NCBI RefSeq assembly: GCF_014218805.1
Contig: NZ_JACJUV010000001.1
Coordinates: forward strand, 3,980,501-4,044,500
Reading direction: 5' to 3'
From: Teredinibacter franksiae
GTDB lineage: Bacteria; Pseudomonadota; Gammaproteobacteria; Pseudomonadales; Cellvibrionaceae
Length of the DNA: 64,000 nucleotides
Each line of letters begins with the position of its first letter. Within the stretch, counting starts at the first letter, position 1. Shown piece after piece: positions 8,847 to 17,921 of the stretch. The translations under genes were made by a program, and so were the position numbers. Below the pieces are notes generated by a model. It saw nothing but the letters and a program-made list of their open reading frames with translations. It was not told the origin of the DNA and made no database searches.

Positions 8847-9692
8847 TTAATCCTCTACTTCTTCCATGATGCGTGCGGACATGAATAGCAAGCCGGCCGC
8901 ACCCGACAGCGAAAGTAATAAAAATTCGAAATTTAGTTTAGCTGTGTGCTCAAATAAAGGTTTAATTGAAAACTGTAAATCTAGCGTTGGGAATAGTTGC
9001 GTATTCAATCCTTCTATCCCGTTGAATACCTTTATAACTAACACAAAAAAACAAAAGCAGCTGATATATTTGGCTAAAGTTAAAAGCTTACTGCCGCCAT
9101 CCCGGTAGTAGGCGGTATTGATGGCCGATACGAACACCCCGAAAGACAGCATAAGGGGTACCAACGATAGAAATAAATAACCAATAAAGAGGTTCATCGT
9201 TTTAATCCCCTGAGGTGTAACCACTCCGCTTAGCCAAGCGTACAGGCTGGAACTTAGCAGCAAAACGCTATAGAAAAAAGCAGCCAAAAATAAGTAGGAA
9301 AGGAAGCGTGCTACTTCTACCTGATAAAAAGTGAACCTGCCCATGGATATCATCTGAAACTGACCATCCTCCCACTCTTGTCTACTGCGGAAGGGGATGG
9401 TCAGTAATATGATAAAACCAATAAAACTTGCCGTAGCGGTCACTAAGGCCGTTGGTATGCTAGAGAGCGGCACGAAATTATCGTTAATACCCTGGTGCAC
9501 GGCGAGCCGTTCGGGGGATATAAATTCAATATTGGATGTATCTCCATTCGAGTGTTTTTGAATGCCTGCCACTGAGTGGCCGTAAGACAACAGCATAAAG
9601 CCGCTAACTAAAATTAATATAAGCAATAGCCAATTGCGCGCTTTAGTGCGCGTAAACTCAAGCCATATAATAGTGAATATCAGTTGCTTCAT
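8847..9692 (-). CDS. ABC-2 type transporter permease
   Basis: 281 residues with about six hydrophobic helices: about 21-38, 83-105, 134-158, 175-197, 212-228 and 258-277. A periplasmic loop follows the first helix. The layout fits an ABC-2 membrane subunit. It overlaps the ATPase gene by 4 bases (ATGA), so the two are cotranslated. With the YtrA-like regulator upstream, the unit resembles Ytr/ABC-2 systems that respond to cell-envelope stress in other bacteria. The cargo is unknown. Confidence 0.8.
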   Translation of the reverse strand: MKQLIFTIIWLEFTRTKARNWLLLILILVSGFMLLSYGHSVAGIQKHSNGDTSNIEFISPERLAVHQGINDNFVPLSSIPTALVTATASFIGFIILLTIPFRSRQEWEDGQFQMISMGRFTFYQVEVARFLSYLFLAAFFYSVLLLSSSLYAWLSGVVTPQGIKTMNLFIGYLFLSLVPLMLSFGVFVSAINTAYYRDGGSKLLTLAKYISCFCFFVLVIKVFNGIEGLNTQLFPTLDLQFSIKPLFEHTAKLNFEFLLLSLSGAAGLLFMSARIMEEVED

Positions 9693-10384
9693 TCGGCTTG
9701 CCCTCCTAAAACCTGTAAAAAGCGGTCGGCAACCCCCAAGCCCTGCTCCCGCATACTTTCTGTCGTTTCATCGGCCTTAATGCAACCATCGTTGCCAATG
9801 AAAATCGCACGATCCAAAAATGGATCGGTATCTTTGATTTCGTGTGTAGACAATATTACGCAGGAGTCTTCATCCCAGTATTCGATTAGGGTTTTTAATA
9901 TGCCTGTACGTGCAACAAGATCAATACCGGAGAGGGGTTCATCCAAAAGGTAGAGCGCCGCCTTTCTGGCCATAGTCGCGACTATTTTCAATTTTTGTCG
10001 CTGGCCTCGTGACATTTGTTCGAGGGCCTTTGCGGGTACATCCAAATCTTTCATCAACTGATAAAATTTGTCTGGCTGAAAATCCGCGTAAAAAGTGGCC
10101 ATAAATTTATGCATGTCTTTAGGCGCCATCCATGAGGGGAAGCTCTGCCTGTCGCCTAGAAACGCCACATTGTGACGCCCCTCTCTGGGTGTCTTGCCCA
10201 TTACATCGATGGTTCCCGACTGCGGATGTAACATACCGGCCATGAGTTTCATGGTGGTGGTTTTACCTGCGCCATTAAGGCCGAGCAGGCCGATGATTTG
10301 GCCTCTCTCTACCGAAAAGCTCAGTGCTTCCACGCCATCTCCGCTGCTGTAATGCTTTGAGACCTCTTTAAAGCTAGCGATCAT
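9689..10384 (-). CDS. ABC transporter ATP-binding protein
   Basis: 231 residues. Walker A GLNGAGKTTT lies at about residues 35-44, a degenerate signature MSRGQRQKLKIVATMA at about 128, Walker B LYLLDEPLSGID at about 151, and the switch histidine in STHEI. The signature MSRGQ replaces LSGGQ, as is common in ABC-2 ATPases of the YtrB type. It overlaps the regulator gene upstream (11 bases) and the permease gene downstream (4 bases). Confidence 0.92.
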   Translation of the reverse strand: MIASFKEVSKHYSSGDGVEALSFSVERGQIIGLLGLNGAGKTTTMKLMAGMLHPQSGTIDVMGKTPREGRHNVAFLGDRQSFPSWMAPKDMHKFMATFYADFQPDKFYQLMKDLDVPAKALEQMSRGQRQKLKIVATMARKAALYLLDEPLSGIDLVARTGILKTLIEYWDEDSCVILSTHEIKDTDPFLDRAIFIGNDGCIKADETTESMREQGLGVADRFLQVLGGQAE

Positions 10385-10739
10385 GTTGAATATTCTCCTT
10401 TAATACTTCTAGGCCGTCTTCAGGGGCCAATCCTAATGACCTGATTTCATTTAGGTAATCTTGTGTGACCTTAGTGAGCCGTTCGTGGCGAAGCGCTGTG
10501 GTGTTAACCTCTTCCCGGACGAAAGTACCCTTACCTCGCCGGGTTTCTGAAATACCGCGTCGTTCCAGCTCTTGAAATGCTTGGATAACGGTATTGGGAT
10601 TCAAGCCTGCCTCCACTGCTAACTCCCGGGCCGAAGGCAGTTTATCTCCGGCCGAAAGCCGACCCTGAACCACCTTGAAGACTAGGTAGTCGGCCAGCTG
10701 CTGGTAAAGAGCGCCCTTTCTGGAATCAAACTGCATCAT
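10374..10739 (-). CDS. GntR family transcriptional regulator, YtrA-like
   Basis: 121 residues, the short YtrA subfamily. The N-terminal winged helix is clear: GALYQQLADYLVFKVVQGRL, KLPSARELAVEAGLNPNTVI (recognition helix) and GISETRRGKGTFV (wing). The remaining 50 residues are a short helical dimerisation tail rather than a ligand domain. It is the first gene of the operon, and a perfect inverted repeat lies in its promoter, so it is most likely an autorepressor of the transporter genes. Confidence 0.9.
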   Translation of the reverse strand: MMQFDSRKGALYQQLADYLVFKVVQGRLSAGDKLPSARELAVEAGLNPNTVIQAFQELERRGISETRRGKGTFVREEVNTTALRHERLTKVTQDYLNEIRSLGLAPEDGLEVLKENIQHDR

Positions 10740-11195
10740 CTATAAGCCTTTATGCGCTACATATAGTGTAATAGTAAGCTAGTACACTATAATAGTAGGG
10801 GTTTTGGTTCCGTATGTCAATCACTGGTGTAACAAAGAGTTGCGGTTTAAGGGGCCGGGCTCGAGATCGTCTGTGCTACATGGGGGATGGAATGGTGTCG
10901 GCGAGGTAATATTCGCTATTTTTACTGGTTTGTATGTCGTACACGGTAAAAAATGAAGGTCCTTTAGGCGTTTTGCAGGCTTGCTTTATCTGTAGGCAAA
11001 TTAGTAGTTGGCATTTGAACAGATCAGTATCTGATGGAAGCCTAATTTGGATTTTAATGGCGGGCATGGTGCGTGCAATAGGGGTTTCTCAATAGTGGGT
11101 TTCTGTAGATACTTGTTAAATATTTTGGTGGTTTTTTTGTGTTCAAGTGCGTGATTAACAGGGCGGTCGGCGTAATAAAATAGACGGGTGGTGGG
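10740..11195. other. Regulatory and intergenic region upstream of the GntR operon
   Basis: It contains the operator at 10762-10791. Beyond that I see no gene. A 63-codon minus-strand open frame at 10876-11067 has no ribosome binding site and no recognisable features. Confidence 0.5.
10762..10791 (-). promoter_or_regulatory. Probable operator of the YtrA-like regulator
   Basis: TATAGTGTA at 10762-10770 and TACACTATA at 10783-10791 form a perfect 9-base inverted repeat with a 12-base spacer. It is 22 bases upstream of the regulator's start codon, where a repressor would block transcription. GTGTA..TACAC palindromes are typical of the YtrA subfamily. Confidence 0.7.
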
Positions 11196-12143
11196 TTATT
11201 TGTATGGGTCCATTACGCCACGTTTTTCAATGGTTTTACGTAGAGATTCCTGTAGTTGCTCAAACTCTGTGTTTGTATAGTTTTCCAGCAAGGTGAACTG
11301 GCTCATAGGGGTGTCGTCAAATTCTAGGTTAGGTTTAACTTCATTTAAATAGGATTCTTTATACTTAAATGCAGCGAAATTCACTTTTGCTATAATCTCC
11401 TGCTGTTGTGCATAGGTAAGGGGGTAATCCATATGGAAACCTGTTTTGGTGATGGCCTCCTCAAATTTTTTTTTGTGTCGCAAGCGAGAAAATAGAACCG
11501 TTTCCTGTTGCTCCTTATCTAACGGGAATAAGCCGCTTAAACCTAAAGCGTACTGATTGAATTCGTCTTGCTCTTTGTCTGAATTTTTTAGTAGTGTATA
11601 TTTATTTTCGGTTTCACTGTCGCCAATGAGCTGCTCAATTTTCTCGTCGGTCTGTTCCAGATCGTAGCGAAGATCTGCAATGTCTGATGAGCTGTAGTCT
11701 AATTCGTCTGGATACATTTCAGCGTCACCGATTTGCAGGTGAATATTCTCTCTTTTCTCTAGAAGTTCTATAAGAAGGGTCAGCTCGTGATCGCTCAGTT
11801 GTAGGCGGGCTAGAAGGAAGCGGTATTTTCTTTTAACGATATTGTCTAATGTTTCACTAAACTGTTGTGGTATGGGTGCGTCTTCATATGCAGGTGCGTA
11901 CGTTGGCGCAGGTGAAATTTCTTTTGTGAGTTTTGTAGTGTTGGCGGGTAAGGGGGTGACTGGTATTTCGCCATTATTTTCTTCGGTCTTTTCACTTAAG
12001 AGCGTTATGTCCTGCGTACACTGATTGTGTGCCTCATTTAGCATTCTGGATAAGTGTGCATGCTCCCATAAAAAATAGGCGCAAACTAATCCCAGTATGC
12101 TGAAAATAGTGCTATACAGCCCAAACATTTTGAAGTTGTTCAT
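11196..12143 (-). CDS. Membrane-anchored helical/coiled-coil protein, function unknown
   Basis: 315 residues. One N-terminal membrane helix (about residues 7-27) is followed by a Thr/Pro-rich stretch and then a long charged, helix-rich region predicted to lie in the periplasm. The segment about 108-190 (KYRFLLARLQLSDHELTLLIELLEKRENI and onward) is matched in order by the smaller protein encoded just upstream, so the two are paralogues. No enzyme motif is visible and the family is not recognised. The genes are 9 bases apart and probably cotranscribed. Confidence 0.65.
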   Translation of the reverse strand: MNNFKMFGLYSTIFSILGLVCAYFLWEHAHLSRMLNEAHNQCTQDITLLSEKTEENNGEIPVTPLPANTTKLTKEISPAPTYAPAYEDAPIPQQFSETLDNIVKRKYRFLLARLQLSDHELTLLIELLEKRENIHLQIGDAEMYPDELDYSSSDIADLRYDLEQTDEKIEQLIGDSETENKYTLLKNSDKEQDEFNQYALGLSGLFPLDKEQQETVLFSRLRHKKKFEEAITKTGFHMDYPLTYAQQQEIIAKVNFAAFKYKESYLNEVKPNLEFDDTPMSQFTLLENYTNTEFEQLQESLRKTIEKRGVMDPYK

Positions 12144-12152
12144 CGTGATACT

Positions 12153-12686
12153 CTAAAGGCTTCTATCTCTTAAAGATTCGTAACGCTGATAGTCGATAGG
12201 GTCGGTTAGCAATAGTGAAATGCTATCTTCTATTTCGTAAAGATCTTCATTTAAAACGCTTAAGTCGATATTAGGGTCGTATTCGGCAAAAGCCATGGCG
12301 TTGGCTATGCGCTCTCGGCGCGTGAGTAAGCGCCGTAATTCATTTTTTTCTTCGCTAACAACTTGAGCTGATGCCAATAGGAATTCGTACTTATTGGTCA
12401 CAGCTTGTACGCGATGCTGGTGAGATACCAATTGCTCAAGGTTGATCCGCGGCGGTTGACTTTCAGGGGCGACCCTTGGGTTGGTTTTATTTATGTTATT
12501 TTTGGTTTTAATGGCTATGTGCTGATGTTTGTTTTGTTCGCGCTTATGAAAGTCGACCATTTTTTCAGAGCAAAATGAATGTGCTTGCGCGATATCTTTT
12601 TCAATGGATCGATTTGAATGGTATAGGTAGTACGCGAAGCTAACGGCTGTTGTTATTAAACCAATCAATAATACTTGTTTATTCAT
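12153..12686 (-). CDS. Short paralogue of the adjacent membrane-anchored helical protein
   Basis: 177 residues. An N-terminal membrane helix (about 5-22) is followed by a basic linker and a helical region NKYEFLLASAQVVSEEKNELRRLLTRRERI that aligns with KYRFLLARLQLSDHELTLLIELLEKRENI of the 315-residue neighbour. The match runs to the YESLRD/YTLLKN region and then this protein stops, so it lacks the last 130 or so residues of its neighbour. It is either a tandem duplicate that lost its tail or a natural short form. Function unknown. Confidence 0.65.
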   Translation of the reverse strand: MNKQVLLIGLITTAVSFAYYLYHSNRSIEKDIAQAHSFCSEKMVDFHKREQNKHQHIAIKTKNNINKTNPRVAPESQPPRINLEQLVSHQHRVQAVTNKYEFLLASAQVVSEEKNELRRLLTRRERIANAMAFAEYDPNIDLSVLNEDLYEIEDSISLLLTDPIDYQRYESLRDRSL

Positions 12687-12787
12687 TGTGCCAACGGTTA
12701 TGTACAGTTAGAGATAACCTGCGTACCAAAATGTAATACGCAGGTTAGTTTCACATCCAAAAATAGTTTGTTTAGATGTTTTTCAGA

Positions 12788-14368
12788 TTAGTAATTGGTT
12801 ATCCCAGAAGAGGTACAGCTTTTCCACTTACCAATACAGATATCACCGGCGTTCTTCAATCGGCTGTTAGTAATGCGCGCCGTACTGTTGGGGCCGTCGG
12901 AGCGGAAAATGCCTTCTTTCATATTGGAGATATCACAGTTGGTAACTTCAATATGGAAGGGGAAGGTTTTGCCGCCGTTCTGGCGAACGAATTTACCCAT
13001 GTTATCAACTCTACAGCTGTTGATTGTCCAGGTGGCATCGTCATTGGCTTGTAAAAATTTATCTGAACCTTTAAATGCAGTTAATTTATTTGCCGATACA
13101 GTAGCGCCGTTTGTAGGGTCTTTAATGGTCATTGCATCTTCACCTACGTCAGACCAATAGATATTTTCGACATCGCCACCATTGCGGCTATGAATGCCGT
13201 CGGCGCCGTTACTACCGATATAAACGTTGCGTATTTTACCTGGGCCAACACGGAAGATAGGGTCCTGACCTTCGTCTTGGCTGCCGTCACCTAAATCGCC
13301 ACCACCGTTATAGGTTTTACAGCCACCGTCAAATGTTCCACCATTTTCTACACGAATAGTAGAGGTAACCGTGGTTGTGCTACCACCGCGACAAGTGGAA
13401 CCATAGTTGCCGTTACCGGTAGAACTTGAGGAACTTGAAGAGCTAGAACTACTGCTTGAAGAGTTGGAGCTTGAGGAGCTGTTATTGCTACAGGAAGCGG
13501 TTGATACATTCGGGCCGGTTATTTCGACATAGTCGATATTACCCAAACCGGCTCCCTGATTGGCCTGAAGACGCAGGTTTTTCTGGCCAGAGCCGAGGTT
13601 GACAGTAATGGACGTAGTCGACCAGCTTGACCACGAGCCAGTGTCATTGAAATCTCTTGTTGATTTATTGGAGCCGTTTGAACTCAATACGCCTGAACGG
13701 TTTGTAGATGAGCCGTTCGCGTAGCGCCATCTAATTGTGTATGAACCAGAATCTCCTTTGACCGACCAGTTCACCCCCTTACCATTGGCGTTGTCTGTAT
13801 TAGCAAAACCACTGCCCGTATAGCCGGAGTTATTGCTGTCGATGGAACCATCAACACCGCAGAAGCCATTTCCGTTTTCTTGGATGGTTATTTTCTGGCC
13901 ACCGTTATTACTTGAGGAGCTACTTGAGGAGCTACTTGAGGAGCTGCTGGAATTCGAGCTTGAGCTATTGCTACTACTTGAACTCGAAGACGAGCCGTCG
14001 CCGGAACCACTACCTGAACAGCTGGGCGCAGAAAAATTGCCACTGTGAGTGCCCTGTACGCCGAAAGTGGTGCTTTGACCCGGAGAAAGGTTACCATTCC
14101 ACGAAATATTCGAGGCATTAACGGAGTTACCCGAAGTGCTTATATCGGCATTCCAAGAACCTGTTACATTTGGGCTTGATCCGAACTTGAGAGTTACATC
14201 CCAGCTGTTGATGGCTGAGCCTGAGTCGTTGGTTACCGTAACATTTGCTACGTAACCACTATCCCACTTATCGGTGGAGGTTGAACAGGAGAGGGCATGG
14301 CCGTAATTCGCCATTAAACTGATCCCTATTCCTGCGAGAGCTAGATGGAAAGATTTGGATGAAAACAT
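12788..14368 (-). CDS. Secreted pectate lyase: CBM2 - CBM35 - PL3
   Basis: 526 residues. A signal peptide (1-25, ending GHA) is followed by a CBM2 cellulose-binding module (about 27-118) with its terminal cysteines, a poly-serine linker, a CBM35-type module (about 160-290, starting KITIQENGNGFCGVDGSID), a second serine linker and a PL3 pectate lyase domain (about 320-526). The PL3 part shows RVENGGTFDGGCKTYNGG, NVYIGSNGADGIHSRNGGDV and YWSDVGEDAMTIKD, typical of this small beta-helix family. It cleaves demethylated polygalacturonate by beta-elimination, outside the cell and docked to cellulose. The start ATG is preceded by AGGAGG at a good distance. It shares its CBM2 and CBM35 with the GH10 and PL1 enzymes nearby. 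Confidence 0.92.
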   Translation of the reverse strand: MFSSKSFHLALAGIGISLMANYGHALSCSTSTDKWDSGYVANVTVTNDSGSAINSWDVTLKFGSSPNVTGSWNADISTSGNSVNASNISWNGNLSPGQSTTFGVQGTHSGNFSAPSCSGSGSGDGSSSSSSSSNSSSSNSSSSSSSSSSSSSSNNGGQKITIQENGNGFCGVDGSIDSNNSGYTGSGFANTDNANGKGVNWSVKGDSGSYTIRWRYANGSSTNRSGVLSSNGSNKSTRDFNDTGSWSSWSTTSITVNLGSGQKNLRLQANQGAGLGNIDYVEITGPNVSTASCSNNSSSSSNSSSSSSSSSSSSSSTGNGNYGSTCRGGSTTTVTSTIRVENGGTFDGGCKTYNGGGDLGDGSQDEGQDPIFRVGPGKIRNVYIGSNGADGIHSRNGGDVENIYWSDVGEDAMTIKDPTNGATVSANKLTAFKGSDKFLQANDDATWTINSCRVDNMGKFVRQNGGKTFPFHIEVTNCDISNMKEGIFRSDGPNSTARITNSRLKNAGDICIGKWKSCTSSGITNY

Positions 14369-14604
14369 AAGATATGCCTCCTTTCGACATATTACGCTTA
14401 GATTTTTATTTTAAAGATACGCAAAGCAAAACGAATCCGTGTCTTGTCTGAAAAGACAAAAGTTTGGTTTGATTTTGTACGCGCCGAAATGGCTATTTAA
14501 GACAAACTGCGTAAAACCGAGTCTAAACTTAACCTATTCGTGCGTACTTTCGTCCGCCAAAAATGATCAATTACTTATTGTTATATTGTTTAAACCACAG
14601 CCTA

Positions 14605-14664
14605 TACACGACAGACTACACGACAGACTACACGACAGACTACACGACAGACTACACGACAGAC
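14605..14664 (+). repeat. Tandem repeat, five copies of a 12-base unit
   Basis: The unit TACACGACAGAC is repeated five times without a mismatch from 14605 to 14664, followed by a partial TA. There are no spacers, so it is not a CRISPR array. Confidence 0.95.
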
Positions 14665-15133
14665 TAGCGTAAACTACTTTGCATCACTTCCAGTATTATT
14701 TGAATAAGTTCCCGGATGCTAACAGCGCTACGCTTAAGCTAATATTGGCTACCTAGTCTGCTTCTCCCTGGGCTTACTCTGATGCTGACAACTGTAAATT
14801 CCATTGTTACGAAATTCGCCGCTGCCTATATCAAAAATAATGTGAGGGTTGCGAATTAGGTCCATCGCTAATGGATTTCGTTGAGTGCGAGCTAGGCGTT
14901 TTGGCTATATATAAAGTTGTTTTTATTTGTATTCGGGCGACTGAAAGGGGGTGTCTCATCTACCTTGTTTAATGATATGGGATGCGGCTGCGCAACCCCC
15001 GCAATATTCAATTGGCTTTTTTGATCAGGCTTAGAGTAGGTGCACCGCTTACTCTTGCGGTGGTCTGTGCATTGAAAACCTGAGTCAAGTCGATATTACT
15101 GAACTGAATTAACCTTAATACCACACATTAAGG

Positions 15134-15198
15134 GCAGCCTCTGCTGCTGTAATTATCTTCACACAACATGATTTACAATAAAAAGCAACAGAGGCTGC
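15134..15198 (+). promoter_or_regulatory. Inverted repeat upstream of the molybdenum hydroxylase operon
   Basis: GCAGCCTCTGCTG at 15134-15146 and CAACAGAGGCTGC at 15186-15198 are reverse complements at 12 of 13 positions, separated by 39 bases. They lie about 75 bases before the first gene. They could be paired operator half-sites or a leader stem-loop. Confidence 0.4.
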
Positions 15199-15271
15199 GA
15201 GCTAGTGATTTACAGGCCATTCTCAACGATAAAGCTCTTATTAATCCATAAAAATCAAAGAGATAACACTG

Positions 15272-15760
15272 ATGAAATCCTTAATGATCAACGGAAAATC
15301 TCACCCCATTGATGTTGATGAGGCAATGCCTCTGCTGTGGTTTCTGCGTGACCGGTTGGAATACACCGGTACAAAATATGGCTGTGGCTTAGGTGTATGT
15401 GGGGCCTGCATAGTGCAGGTGGACGGGCAGGCAACGCGCTCCTGTATTACGCCGGTATCGGCGATAGCGGGTAGAAGTGTCACCACCATAGAAGGTTTAT
15501 CTGAAAACGGCGACCACCCTCTGCAAAAGGCTTGGATAGAAAATAAAGTACCGCAATGTGGTTATTGTCAGGCGGGACAAATTATGAATGCTGCCAGCTT
15601 CCTCGCTAGCAACCCGGCGCCAACCAGTGAGGAGATTGACGGTGCAATGCAAGGCAATATTTGTCGCTGCGGCACCTATCAGCGTATCAAAAAGGCGGTG
15701 GCTGATGCCGCAAGTGAAATGAACGCAAACACATCAACCACCCGTAACAAGGAGGCCTAG
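15272..15760 (+). CDS. Molybdenum hydroxylase small subunit, [2Fe-2S] protein (isoquinoline 1-oxidoreductase alpha-like)
   Basis: 162 residues, no signal peptide. The plant-type ferredoxin domain has Cys38, Cys43, Cys46 and Cys58, and the C-terminal [2Fe-2S] domain has Cys96, Cys99, Cys131 and Cys133 (GYCQAGQ and [11 protein letters not shown]). It passes electrons from the molybdopterin subunit. It ends one base before the start of the large subunit gene. The closest family is IorA, but the substrate cannot be fixed from sequence. Confidence 0.9.
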   Translation: MKSLMINGKSHPIDVDEAMPLLWFLRDRLEYTGTKYGCGLGVCGACIVQVDGQATRSCITPVSAIAGRSVTTIEGLSENGDHPLQKAWIENKVPQCGYCQAGQIMNAASFLASNPAPTSEEIDGAMQGNICRCGTYQRIKKAVADAASEMNANTSTTRNKEA

Positions 15761-15761
15761 G

Positions 15762-17921
15762 ATGACGATTTCACATATTAGTCGCCGTAAATTTTTAGGC
15801 CTTGCCGGTGTGAGTGCTGGCGGGCTTATTTTAGGTGTTAGCGTACCGGGAATTAGCGTGGCACAAAAAGGTAATGCAGCATTTACCCCCAGTGCCTTTA
15901 TCCATATCGCAGAAAGTGGTGATACGGTGATTTATTGCGGACGCTGTGAGATGGGGCAAGGTATTAGTACCGCGCTGCCCGCGGCAGTGGCCGACGAGCT
16001 GGAGGCCGATTGGGGTCGAGTAACGGTAAGGCAAGGCGACGGCGACGAAAAATACGGCCCCCAAGAGACGGGCGGTTCGGCGAGTATTCATCTTATGTTT
16101 ATTCCCATGCGCGAAGCCGGTGCCGCTGCTCGTGAGATGCTGGTAGCCGCGGCTGCGGCGGTCTGGGGCTTACCAATAAGCCAGTGCTACGGAGAAAATC
16201 ATATTGTTAAAAACAAAAACAACGATAAAACACTGGGTTACGGAGAGTTGGCTTCCAAAGCGGCGGAACTGCCAATACCCGAAAAGCCAGCACTAAAAGT
16301 CAAGAAAGATTACAGATATATTGGAAAAGGTCTGCCTCGGCATAATCAGGGAGATATCGTACAGGGAAAGTTAACCTACGGTATCGACACCAAAATGCCG
16401 GGATTAAGGTACGCGGCTATACGCCACTGCCCGGTTCTCGGGGGGAAAATGATTAGTGCCGATAAGAAAGAAGCCTTAGCGATGAAAGGCGTTATCGATG
16501 TAATTGAAATACCGCGCTTTAATGTGCCTTATGGTTCACTGGGTGGCGTTGCTGTGGTTGCAGACAATACCTGGACAGCTGAGCAAGCCCTGAAGAAGAT
16601 CAAGATCGAGTGGGATCTCGGTGAGAATAAAATTTACGATACACAAAAGTATAAAGCGCAATTGGTTAACAATGTTGAAAAGCCAGCCAGACTTGCTGCT
16701 GAGCGGGGAGACGTTAAAGGCGCATTTGAAAAAGCGGAAATTTTGTACAGCGCAACATACACGGGTGGGCATCTTTGTCATGCACCTATGGAACCCAACG
16801 CCAGTGTTGTATGGGTGCAAGACAATAGCTGTGAAGTATGGGCTTCAACTCAGAGCCCTGTCGACATTCAAAAAGTGTTAGGGCAGTACTTAGAGCGCGA
16901 GCCAAAAGACATTGTTGTGCACGTACAAATGGCGGGCGGCGCTTTTGGTCGCAAGTTTAAGTGCGATTATGTACATGAGGCGGCGGTAATTTCACAAAAA
17001 ATCAAGGCACCGGTACAGTTGACCTGGTCCCGCGAGGAAGATATGCGCACCGGCTATTATCACTCGATTAATGCGCAACATATCAAAGCTTCTATCGACA
17101 AAGACGGCCATGTTACCGGTTGGCTCCACCGCGCGGCTTTTCCGGCTATTGCCTCGCTCTTTGATCCCAGCCTTGACCGAGCGCCAGCGGATAGTTTAAA
17201 CACTATTAAGGATCACCCCTTTGGTATTGTAAATTTGCGCAGCGAGAGCGGAGAGGCCAAAGCCCATACGCGCATCGGTTGGTATCGCGCCGTTTACGCT
17301 ATTTTTTACGGCTTTGCGTTCGGTACCTTTGCCGATGAACTCGCGCACAAGGCGGGCAAAGATACCTATACATTTTTAAATACCATCTACGACAATAACA
17401 AGGATCCGAAACAGGCCGAAAAGGTGCAACGCTCTAAAGGCGTACTGGCTCTGGCTAAAGAAAAGTCTGGCTGGGACAAGCGCGATACCTTGCCAAAAAA
17501 TCAGGGCGTGGGTATCGCCGTTCACTACTGCTTTAGAAGCTATGTGGCCATGGTGGTCCACGTAGAGGTAAATGACGGTGATATCACAGTGCTGAATGTG
17601 GACTGTGCCATAGACTGCGGACAAATCCTTAACCCGGATGGTGCCACGGCACAAATGGAAGGCGCGGTGGTGATGGCCATGTCCTTGGCGATGCATACCG
17701 AAATTGTTTTTAGAGACGGCGCGGTGGTCAATTCAAACTACCATGACTACCCGGTGTTAAGAATTAACGATATGCCCAAGGTGCGAGTACACATGGTTGA
17801 TTCAGATATCAAGCCTACAGGTTTGGGCGAGCCTGGTCTCGGCCCATTTCCAGCGGCACTGAGTAATGCAGTGTTTGCGGCTTCCGGTAAGCGGTATCGA
17901 GATTTACCATTTAAAAGCTAA
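15762..17921 (+). CDS. Molybdenum hydroxylase large subunit (isoquinoline 1-oxidoreductase beta-like), Tat-exported
   Basis: 719 residues. It begins with a twin-arginine signal (SRRKFLGLAGVSAGG), so the folded, cofactor-loaded enzyme is exported to the periplasm, with the small subunit probably carried along. Molybdopterin-binding blocks are visible: CEMGQGISTALPAAVADEL, AGGAFGRKFKCD, and the terminal GLGEPGLGPFPAALSNAVFAASGKR, which includes the conserved catalytic glutamate in GEPG. It is similar in length to IorB-type subunits. No cytochrome or XdhC-like maturation gene is adjacent. Homologues oxidise N-heterocycles or aldehydes; the substrate here is unknown. Confidence 0.9.
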   Translation: MTISHISRRKFLGLAGVSAGGLILGVSVPGISVAQKGNAAFTPSAFIHIAESGDTVIYCGRCEMGQGISTALPAAVADELEADWGRVTVRQGDGDEKYGPQETGGSASIHLMFIPMREAGAAAREMLVAAAAAVWGLPISQCYGENHIVKNKNNDKTLGYGELASKAAELPIPEKPALKVKKDYRYIGKGLPRHNQGDIVQGKLTYGIDTKMPGLRYAAIRHCPVLGGKMISADKKEALAMKGVIDVIEIPRFNVPYGSLGGVAVVADNTWTAEQALKKIKIEWDLGENKIYDTQKYKAQLVNNVEKPARLAAERGDVKGAFEKAEILYSATYTGGHLCHAPMEPNASVVWVQDNSCEVWASTQSPVDIQKVLGQYLEREPKDIVVHVQMAGGAFGRKFKCDYVHEAAVISQKIKAPVQLTWSREEDMRTGYYHSINAQHIKASIDKDGHVTGWLHRAAFPAIASLFDPSLDRAPADSLNTIKDHPFGIVNLRSESGEAKAHTRIGWYRAVYAIFYGFAFGTFADELAHKAGKDTYTFLNTIYDNNKDPKQAEKVQRSKGVLALAKEKSGWDKRDTLPKNQGVGIAVHYCFRSYVAMVVHVEVNDGDITVLNVDCAIDCGQILNPDGATAQMEGAVVMAMSLAMHTEIVFRDGAVVNSNYHDYPVLRINDMPKVRVHMVDSDIKPTGLGEPGLGPFPAALSNAVFAASGKRYRDLPFKS

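Larger units (their letters stand above)
14369..15271. other. Intergenic region with a 12-bp tandem repeat and an inverted repeat
   Basis: No gene is visible over about 900 bases between the divergent PL3 lyase and molybdenum hydroxylase genes. It holds a five-copy tandem repeat at 14605-14664 and an imperfect long inverted repeat at 15134-15198. Promoters for both flanking genes must lie here, but I cannot name them with confidence. Confidence 0.5.

Noticed and set aside
10876..11067. 63-codon minus-strand frame
   Set aside because: No ribosome binding site and no recognisable feature.
14605..14664. CRISPR-like direct repeats
   Set aside because: The 12-base units are adjacent without spacers, so this is a simple tandem repeat.
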